DNA from: Isoetes taiwanensis
Taxonomy: Eukaryota > Streptophyta > Lycopodiopsida > Isoetales > Isoetaceae
NCBI GenBank assembly: GCA_021234155.1
Contig: JAJEKV010000008.1
Location: forward strand, 16,468,006 to 16,532,005
Direction of reading: 5' to 3'
Length of the DNA: 64,000 nt
Of this stretch, positions 55,540 to 64,000 are shown in pieces. A program made the translations under genes and the position numbers. Within the stretch, counting starts at the first letter, position 1. Each line of letters begins with the position of its first letter. The notes under the pieces are model-generated. The model ran no database searches. It was not told where the DNA came from and worked only from the letters and a program-made list of their open reading frames with translations.

Positions 55540-56230
55540 ACCAAACACCAAAATGAAGATGATGAAGCGAGGGTGAAGCTCTTAAGAAGTGCAAGAGCGG
55601 CAAAGAGTGAAGGTGTTAAAAAGTCTAGAATAATGAAGAAACACAAAAAAGAAGCTTGAGCAGGATAGAGGAATTCAGCTATTTGGAGCAAAAGAATAGG
55701 GCTAAGGTTGAGCTTCTCAATAAGTTGCGAGAATATGGCCAAGTCCACAAAAGTTAAGATGATGGAGAAGTCCGAGGAATTCAGCTACTTGGAGCAAAAG
55801 AAAGGTATGTTGTTTTTGAGGAAGAAGTTGCCATGTTGGATGACTTGTTGGCCCAAGAAAATTTCAATTCTCCATCACAAGAAGATGGGGATATCTACCT
55901 CTTGCAAACTGTTGTAGGCTCTCAAACCCTTGAGGAATTGTTTGATGAAGACTTGCCAAGACTAGAGGAACATGGAGACTTTGTCAACGTCAAGAAGCAA
56001 AAAGGCGGGGATATCAATGAAGTAAATGCGTTGTTGGCAAACATTGAGTTGCCAAGCCTTCAAGAATTGTTTGATGAAGACTTGCCTACGTTTTGTGAGG
56101 TAAGTCGGAGGAACATAGGGACATGCTTGGCGTGGTCAATGTCAATGGCGAAGTAGATGGCTTGTTGTCAAAGATAGACTTGCCGGTTCTTGAGGAATTG
56201 TTTGATGAAGGCTTGCCCGGCATTTTGTGA
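55540..56230 (+). pseudogene. unidentified gene with repeated LEELFDEDLP motif
   Basis: Readable parts: QNEDDEARVKLLRSARAA (about 55548-55605); EEFSYLEQK twice (about 55670 and 55775); and an open block from 55833 with LEELFDEDLP (about 55929), LQELFDEDLP (56055) and, after a shift, LEELFDEGLP (56189). The repeat period is about 42-45 codons, each unit preceded by a DLLA or LLAN-type segment. Composition is strongly acidic with Leu. No known domain is recognised. Frame breaks occur at three or more points. The gene follows a G-type TATA module and continues into 56280-57120. Confidence 0.5.
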
Positions 56231-56279
56231 TGCAAGAGGAGGTGCATCACAAGAAAATGATCATGAAGAGATGCTTGAC

Positions 56280-56690
56280 TTGATTAATGTCTCGGTCAAC
56301 AATAAGAAGCGAAAGGAGGCAAGCGGGGATGATGATGAGACATGTTCTTTGGGATGAGTTTGATCGTGTTGGCACAAAACAGTAAGATAGGGATGACGAA
56401 GAAGCAACACAAGAAGTAGCACATTCTTTGGGATGAGTTTGATGCCATGTTGGCACAGGCGAGAATTGCTGAACAAAGACAATAATATGTTTGATGGATG
56501 GGCCAAGCGGGGGTGATGATGAGACATGTTTCTTTGGGATGAGTTTGATGGCATGTTGGCAACAAACGAAGATAGGGATGACGAAGAAGCAACACACAAG
56601 AAGTAGCATGTTCTTTGGGATGAGTTTGATGCCACGCTAACGAGGCGAGTGCTAAACAAAGACAATCATATGTTTGTTGGGACAGGGCAA
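56280..56690 (+). repeat. coding-derived tandem repeat (WDEFD units)
   Basis: ttctttgggatgagtttgat occurs at 56345, 56424, 56530 and 56611, arranged as two ~186-bp supra-units. Each instance has a frame reading LWDEFD followed by MLA, and two are preceded by gatgatgatgagacat. It looks like the continuation of the acidic repeat protein. The large minus-strand open frames here are shadows of the repeat. Confidence 0.6.
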
Positions 56691-57120
56691 TACTGCGTAA
56701 ACACCGCCACAATGGTTGAATATGGTCGTGGTGAATTTGATGCCTTATTGGCCGGGAGGGCATTGTCGGGAAAAGTCCATGGTCAATGCATCATTTGCAA
56801 TTAGAAGTCAACAAGCTATGGCAGGTGTGTATCGGGAACCAATGGCATCAACGGGGAGCAACAAGTGACAGCCAGCTCAAGGATGAAAAGGCGTAAGAGC
56901 GATCATGCCCAAGTATGGCGCCCTCGGTGTTTTGAGTAGTGACACCCGTTTGACTATTTTGAGAATAAAAGGCAAAAACCGAGGTATTATTGTAGGCCTT
57001 TGCGGCGAGGGGACTGGACCATCGGGGGGCAAACCGAGGCCATCTCAAGCTTCGACCGCAATAAAAGATCGGAATGCCAATCGGCATCGCAATAAAAAAG
57101 ATCCAGGATGCCAATCATAG
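56690..57120 (+). pseudogene. possible C-terminal part of repeat protein
   Basis: EYGRGEFDALLAGRALSGKVHGQC (56715-56790) continues the FDxLLA pattern. A different frame at 56905-57120 encodes a basic stretch (ILRIKGKNRGIIVGLCGEG...) ending at a stop at 57118. No recognised domain. The link to the upstream block is inferred from proximity and motif. Confidence 0.35.
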
Positions 57121-57129
57121 CTTGCCTTC

Positions 57130-60100
57130 GTACACTCGACCACTTGTATGCGGTTATTGAAGATGCATGGCTGTTGGTCATAAGAGACTTATGCGGTTAT
57201 TATATTGGATAGTTGCCATTTGAAAATACTTGTAAATAATGCGAGAATGTGCCTTTTGTAAATACTCGACCACTTGTATTGTTATCAAGGCTGGCCATTT
57301 GTAATATTTATCACAATGTTGTCAGCAGTTTACATTCTTTAGTAGCTACTGGCAATAATTGAGCTATTAGTGCTTGTCTTTGTAGTATTAGTGCCTCATT
57401 ACTAGTGGCGGCGGTAAGTATACATTCTTTGCTTGTGTGCTATTTGTGCAACCAACCAGCCATAATGCTCCTTTAACGTTAGTCGTGGACCAAGGGTTTT
57501 GGACTAGCAATTGCATAAAGACTCAAAAATGGTTTCTTAGATTTATGGAGGATCCTTGCCATATGGGTTAGAAGTATTAAATGGATGGCTTGATCAATTT
57601 GACAACGCTAAAAAGAGTTTGATTTTCAATTAACGAGTCATTATCAAGATTGAAGAGAAAGATATATGAGTCATGTTAAATCGCAACTCTTGCATTGAGA
57701 AATAAGCGAGGATTGGGTAATAAATTGCATTATGGTGTTTACAAACACCACAGTCGCACTTATCTTTATCATCTGAGAGATGCTTTATTTGAGAATGAGT
57801 AAATGAATCCAAGTAGCATATTTTGCGGCTTATTTTGCGACTTGGCGGATATACAATGGCTGAAATAAACTACCATATGATAGCCTTGGCGAGTTCTTCA
57901 AGTTAGGATAATCTATTATTGCATTATGAGAAGCGTGGCAAGCTGCACATGCACCTTTCTCGCTTGAGAAACGGTTGCATGAGATTGTGGTTGTTCATCT
58001 TGTTAGATCTATAAGAACAACTATTTAATATCAGGTGTCATCAATAACTTCCATCAACAATTTGTTCTTTTGCAAGTATTTTATAACAAAGACATTTTGA
58101 AAGAATTAGTCAAAATTTAAGTGTCTCTTATAAGTTGCCCTTGAGTCCGATATTTTTGAGTCCGATATGTGATTGTGATCTTTGGCAGAGAACCAGCGGT
58201 TGTGACACTAAAATTTTGTTGAAAAGATGGTGTCATGCACATCATTTGCAACCAAGATATCGATATGAACAAGCATATTGTTATTCCATGCCTAGAGCGT
58301 ACATGACTTTGCAGATTATTTCATCTCAATCTCCATTCTGTTAAGCTTCGGAAAGCATCTTAAGCATCTTATAAATCTGATATTTTGAGTCGATATGTGA
58401 TTTTGGAAAGCATCTTAAGGACTAGATTCTTTGGCATGCCTTTGTGGATGAATCATATAGCATAAATTGTGTGCACATCATGATCAGAGGACAAAGGCTG
58501 CGGGGTCTTTAGTAAATCTGACCCATCATTATTTCCGTTTGTTTAGATTTGATGAGGCAAAGGAAAGCGCGAGGGGACTAGTAATTAGTAGAATCGGGGA
58601 CTTGACAAGGCAAGCTCTTTTCTTGGATCACACCCGGATGATGCAAATAAAGCCAAAGTTTATCCTGCATTATATTGTAAGTTCATTCTCACGCTTTAAT
58701 AAATTTGAAGCATTAAGCTTTCATTTAGAATATGTCATACCTCGAGAATATCACATCATCTTTGGAAGTCAGATCAATAGCTTAGCCATAGATAAACATG
58801 TACCTTGAATCTGAACTGCAATCTAGATGAAGCGGGCAACCTCTCCTTAGCTTGAGTTGTCGTGGCTATTTCTTACGCCTTCTAGTGGCATATTTCTTTA
58901 CTTGAGATTGTTTTGCACTCTGTCTAACATTACTACAATGTAAAATTCTAATTTCGGTTATGATAAGCTTTGTACTTGCTAGTTATGCATGCATGTTTTA
59001 AGAGATACATCTTTTGGACATAAAACCCTTTGGTCAATGGTCTTTGTTGCTCCTCACATATTGATATCCAATACAAGCTAGCATCGGTATACTTCATGGG
59101 CACTATACGATTCGATAGATCATGCATGCAATGCCCTTCCGATCTACTTCAGGTTGCTCACAAGCAATATACCTTGTCCACTATATAGTAGGACTACACA
59201 TGATTCTGATGGTAAATGCATAGAATATTGTTGAAGTCTACATCTTGACAGAAATTGTTCTTCCACATGGCCCTTTTTTCCTTTTTTGCATCCTTATTGG
59301 ATAAATTGTAATAGTGCACTAGTCTATAGAAAAACATTGTTCATCCTATTGTTGTCCATTGTTTCAAAAGAAAAGCCTCAGCTAGGATGTTTATAATGAT
59401 GGTCACCAAATGCGTGCCGCCAAAATATCTTTGGTGTAATGATTGCTCTAAACTTGATCTTTGCTCGTGCTTTGTTTTCTAACAAAAGTTAAGCAAAGAA
59501 AAGCCGTGACATAGGAATAGGTGGAGATAGAATGGATCATATAACTCTATTAGATTAGTCATATATCTAATAGCATGTCTATTCCATAGAAGTTTGGTTG
59601 TTGAATAACCCCTCAGATCTTTGTTGTATGTTTACAAGTGCTAATTTAGAGGATGCTACGATGCGTTGATGGGTCAGAGAACAATTACAACTCACATTAT
59701 TGACTTCATACTTTAAACATCAACTTGAATTCACTGTTGTGCTAGAGCAGATAACATTATAGGCTGCAAGTTGTTTCATAGTATATATGATTACGAAAAC
59801 AAGAGCTTTATCAATCTCGATTACTCTGAAGAAATTTGAGTTCAAAGCTTTGTGACCATTAAAGGCGATCATTGCGGCAATTAAGGTTCAAGGGCCGAAG
59901 CGAACCAATGTTCGGGGAATGAAGCAATTCCATGGACATGGGTTCAATTCTTATTTTAGATATCCACCTCGGAGGCCTTTACGTCTATATACGGTTATTC
60001 TCATGGGTAAGAAATAGGTGATAATGAGACTCTTCCTTACGGGTTGTTAATGAGATTTTCTTGGTGAAAGGTGCCTATGTTCAAGAAGCCTCTTCGTTAA

Positions 60101-60678
60101 AGGCCGATTACTATTAACCATGTGTACATATATGGTCACCATATGGACTACAAGGAGTTGTCATGAAGCATTCATAGCAATTACATTTAGCTATTTCTCC
60201 CGAATAGTGGCAACAAGGGCTCATGTTACATGCTTTGGATGTTGCAAGTTGCAACTATTCTCTTACCTAGAACTGTCTTCGTTCTTGAAAGGACCTCAAG
60301 ATGTTTAGTTCATGGGAACTTGAGGCATAACATTTTAGGATCAGGTGGTAGTCTAGAATTCCAAGATAAAAGTTCTTCTTAGTCTTGCATTCTCAATTTT
60401 TTGTGGAAGACTAGAGAAATCTTCATTTCTACCTGCAACTTTCAGCTGAACAATACTTGAATAGCCCTGCCCAGTCATTACCTGGCAATGAATAGCAATC
60501 GAAATAACATTCAAGTCCATTCTGATGTTTGGAACTCATGCAGACAACGGAACTCTTACAGAACAAAAAAGTTTTGCATTGAATCAGTGATAGAAACACA
60601 CATCTTTAAAAATTTCTAACCACGAGTTGAGAAAGTTCTCAAGAATTTCAAGCATAATTTTCAAGTTGGAAAAGTGGT
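57130..60678. other. No gene recognised
   Basis: AT-rich sequence with scattered short open frames. The longest plus-strand ones (58467-58808 and 60120-60308) show no motif I know. A short direct repeat with gatatgtgatttt and gagtc.gatat lies at about 58150 and 58380. A B-box-like gggttcaattc near 59940 is isolated. Confidence 0.6.
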
Positions 60679-60790
60679 AGAGAGGGAGGGAAGGGGAGGA
60701 GGAGCAAAAAAAAGGGGAAAGGGGAAGTTGGGGGAGGGGAAAAGAAGTTGGGGGCAAGGGGAAGAGTGGGGGAGGCGAGGGAAGGCGGAG
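60679..60790 (+). repeat. purine tract, G-rich
   Basis: About 110 bases almost entirely A and G, with many runs of three to five G (gggaggg, ggggagg, tgggggagggg). It can form G-quadruplex or triplex structures. The Pro-rich minus-strand open frame over it is a composition artefact. Confidence 0.8.
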
Positions 60791-62154
60791 CCACAAGAGT
60801 TAAAAGGGAAGTCGAGAATGCAAGAAAGCAAGCAATATTACCATGCTTACGAGATGATTAATATTAAAAAAAAATAAAATTAATTATTAACTTAATTAAA
60901 TATAAATTAAATTAATCAATACTCTATTACAAACCTTTCTTCTGGCTAGTCGAAAAGAAGGGTTTCGGACCCCCGGTCGAGAAAAGGGGTTAAACCGGTG
61001 AGAAAGGGAAGAAGTGGTTAAATCGGCTAGAAAGGAGGTTTGACCCTTTAACCGGTAGGGGTCGAGATTGCTTTAGCATCTGCATGAAGAATCTGCATCT
61101 ATAATTCGAGCAACCGCATGGATTTTCCAATCGCCGAGGAGCTCGATTTTAGCAAAAATGAATCTGTCAAGGTTGATTCTCCCAAATCAGGAAAAAAAAT
61201 CGACAAGAGCCTCCAAGACGGCCAAAGCTCGCTTTACCAGATTTAGCTTGTTTGGTGAATATTTGATAGGGGTAATGCCTTGGCGAAAAGGAATCTAGAT
61301 CATTTGAAGCTAGATCATTTGAAAATGCCGTACAACCCACCGATTTTTCCAGAAATGGAGTTGGACCGAGTTGTTAGGCGATCCGATCAAGAAGACTCTT
61401 GCTATTACGATTTTGCTTCTTCTTTGTAAAAAACTCAAGAAGACCAAGGCTTTCAAAGCACAATGTGAAAGCAAGGATGCGATGGCGGATAGAGGTAGTT
61501 ATCTTGCTGAATCTATGCCCTATTGCAAAAGTCGGCCACTTGAAGCACTTTTTGAAGCGAGACGCGCTTTGTTTTGAGGAAAGAACCCGACCAAGTCCGG
61601 TAAATGTCGACCACTTGGGATGAGTCGCTTACATATGCTTATATCTGGTAAGCTTGGCATGAAAAGTTTGTGAGCATCCTTGTTTGCGGAAGGATGAATC
61701 AACGAGCTCCCAGGATGCATACAAGTGAAGAAATCCGGAGGAAGAAAGTTGCTATGAGCCATAGCAACTCATGAAGGGCCCGGCCGCCACTGCACCTTGC
61801 GCCTTTACCCAGTTCAAGAAGCGGGAATATGGGCGACCTCTTAGGGCTTCAAGAACATGGTTATGGCAATTGCTTAGGACATTGGCTTAGTCTTGGGTGT
61901 AGAAGGCGAATCTGCTGCTGATTCTACAAGTTGATCGATCTGTTGTTCCATGAAAGAGCTCGACGACGCACCAAAGCTATGGAAGCATGCGAGAAAAGAA
62001 CAGTCCCAAAAAAGGTATGTACCAAATTTCAAACTTCAAGCATGGGTAGGAAAAAGCGGGATAAACATTAGTATATTAAAAAAGCCTCATTTGAAAAAAA
62101 AAAAAAAAAAAAAAAAAAGGGAGGTCTATTCTTTTTAATATACATAGAAAGATC

Positions 62155-62480
62155 TGATTGTCCATTAAAAATGCGGGGTCTATTTTTTCCATATAGCTCA
62201 TAGAAAATACAAAAGATATGGTGTCATTAGAAAATACATAGGATTTGTGTTTTTATTAGAAAATACATAGGATAGGATATTGTGTTTGTTAAGAAAATAC
62301 ATGGGATATGGTGACCATTAGAAAATACATAGGATATGGTGTCCCATTTTTTTTTGAAAAAGCTATGGGGTAACCATTGACATGCATATACATAGAATAG
62401 AATAGAATAGAATAGAGAATAGAATAGAATAGAATAGAATAGATATGGTGTCCATTAGAAAATAGATAGGATATTTTATA
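62155..62480 (+). repeat. ~29-bp tandem array with (tagaa)n, second copy
   Basis: Same array as 6820-7130. The microsatellite has about ten units interrupted by one gaga, against about five in the left copy. Confidence 0.82.
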
Positions 62481-63479
62481 CTATAGTTTTCGCCACACTA
62501 TTGCATTTTGATCTCCATTGAACAAAGGTATAATAATAAGATATGATATTTGAAAGTTATTTATTTTCGACTTTCTTGGATCTGCGTTGCCTTTCTTGAC
62601 CAGCTAGTCAAGAAAGGCCCTCAAGAAAATGTTTTTGAGGAATTAAAAAATTTGAAAAAAAAAGTATCTTTTTTTTTTATATATATATATTTGTACTATA
62701 ACTCTTATGGGTTTACTTATTCATGCATGTGAGTAGTACACAGGCTTAGGCATATTGGCTATTGATGGACCATGGTTCTAAAGGTATAAAGCTGAGCTAT
62801 ATTGATAGATCTTTTCATAAACCATGGGGAGTGCACACCAATATTTTGGTCTTCAGTATTGGTTTTCTTAAAATAGTTGGACTATGATTCTTTTATGGCT
62901 TATGTGGCCATGTGTCCATAGAATCGTGGCTCTAATTATAAGTACACAATATATGGTTTTTTTTTTTATAAATGGCAGCCCCTGCAAAATCTCTTCGGGT
63001 CTCTCTAAATCCGTTCAGCAAGGCCATCTGAACAGAATCGGCTCCTAAAGTAATATTGGTGATCCAACAAAAAAAACTGCAATTAAAAAGCACTTTGAAT
63101 CGAACTCAATTAAGCGTATCAAAATGTCCACGAATAAATATCTTGAGAAAAGATCATCTTCTTCAGATAAAACTCCAATCACAATTCTCCTGATCATGCC
63201 TCTCATGCATAGGCGGCTTCTTCATGTCAGGCTTCTCCAATCACAAAAGGTTCGCAGATTCTTCTATATGCCTTCTAATGAATCAACTTGTATAAGACAA
63301 CGATCTTCAAATGTTTTGGTTTCGCCTCTTTGTGTCATGACCCACCAATTTCAAGATCCAAGATCCACCTTCTGTATCAAATCCAGTTGGAGTACTCTTC
63401 ACTTAATCCATCTGTATCCGCCCTTTTCCTGATGCGTCATTGAATCTGCACAACCCTTCTTCTTCCTTTTTTAATATCC

Positions 63480-64000
63480 ACAGACCTTTTTCTTTTCTAT
63501 CTTGCTGCCATGGCACCATAAACTATTGTAGTTAAACTATTGAATGTTGGATGCTGATTTTTCAACATCTTGTACTTGCAACTCGCTTGATGAACATGAA
63601 GATCCCCCGCTGATCCAGGAAAAATTTCTAAATTTTTTCCACGGGTTATTCCTTGCCCATTGAATCTGCGGCTTCTCTACGGCCGGATCTCACAACTAAT
63701 CAAACTTGCATCGCCTTGATTTTGCAAAGCGTAGAAATTAGTTGGTCGATTTATATAGCAGAAATAGGAGAATGTTTTTCCACATTAACACAATCTAACC
63801 CGAGGTGATGCAAATCGTATATTGGGTAGCCTTTAGAAACAACATGAAGTAGGGTATGCATAACCAAACCTTAAACGCGGTGAGATATTAATGCGATCCA
63901 ATAAGGTTGCAAATAAATTACAATATGCAAGAGCATCAACAATTAAGAATCTTATTTGCTATGAGATGCACCAAGGAATGTAATCCGAGTTAAACAACGC
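63480..64000 (+). repeat. F macro-repeat, right half (second B block)
   Basis: Matches 8110-8640 and the F right halves at 4290, 27740 and 29820. The 61-102 residue open frames before and in it are incidental. Confidence 0.82.

Larger units (their letters stand above)
60845..64000 (+). repeat. Block B, second copy (cut by window edge)
   Basis: Aligned with 5507-8640. It includes the AT-rich start, the coding-like stretch (61010-62030), an A-run at 62094-62119, the 29-bp array with a longer (tagaa)n run (62393-62442), and the F right half from 63480. It is better preserved than the left copy in several open pieces. The window ends about 430 bp before the position that would match the copia insertion. 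Confidence 0.88.

Noticed and set aside
56247-56763. Minus-strand open frames of 120-155 codons
   Set aside because: Three overlapping frames over a tandem repeat, caused by absence of stops in the repeat. The plus strand carries the consistent acidic motif.
59930-59960. SINE at gggttcaattc
   Set aside because: An isolated B-box-like string without A box, tail or target duplication.
60584-60796. Proline-rich minus-strand protein
   Set aside because: Composition shadow of the purine tract.
1-64000. CRISPR arrays, bacterial operons, rRNA genes
   Set aside because: No regular repeat-spacer array, no ribosome binding sites or operons, and no rRNA-like sequence. The content is eukaryotic transposons.

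Overview
This is plant nuclear DNA made almost entirely of nested and duplicated transposable elements. Evidence for a plant: a Ty1/copia element primed by initiator-Met tRNA, an L1 LINE with a plant zf-RVT domain, a Helitron ending in CTAG next to a T, and intron-bearing or retro-copied plant gene scraps (CAF1 deadenylase; possibly prolyl 4-hydroxylase). I cannot name the species. The RT-bearing LINE at 33.4-35.4 kb is of a type I associate loosely with seed-free plants and algae, which is only a weak hint. No intact host gene was found.

Layout. 1-2941: 5' half of a minus-strand copia element cut by the window edge. 2942-5497: a noncoding tandem macro-repeat ('F'). 5498-9071: block 'B', whose last kilobase is the right half of an F unit. 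9072-26221: a complete minus-strand copia element (LTRs 9072-9745 and 25543-26221, TSD tttcg). It is split inside pol by a plus-strand autonomous Helitron, 11830-23364. The Helitron has both termini, a Rep/Pif1 protein broken by frameshifts, captured exon-like pieces and a fold-back rearrangement of its 5' end. 26222-31947: three further F units in tandem. 31948-33385: unidentified sequence. 33386-35420: a 5'-truncated LINE with a pentanucleotide tail. 35421-41295: a minus-strand Helitron 3' terminus (36159) followed by gene fragments including a CAF1 pseudogene.

41352-48137: a full-length-sized, decayed L1 LINE inserted with a 9-bp TSD into a promoter-like repeat ('G'). 48138-51600: G and F-left modules alternate, with a third Helitron 3' terminus at 51169. 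51600-54760: more G copies, an open-frame duplicated segment and a second LINE/SINE tail. 55428-57120: a G-type TATA module followed by an unrecognised degenerate gene with repeated acidic motifs. 57130-60678: nothing recognisable. 60679-60790: a purine tract. 60845-64000: a second copy of block B.

The sequence records an order of events: F tandem array, copia insertion, Helitron insertion into copia, then tandem segmental duplication. In the left copy of that duplication, B is joined directly to F where the right copy has about 32 kb between them. Later small retro-insertions differ between the copies. A striking technical feature is that duplicated copies differ mainly where one has CAG/CTG and the other CG, AAAG or ACG. 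This looks like base-calling error at CHG-methylated cytosines, so many frameshifts here may not be biological.
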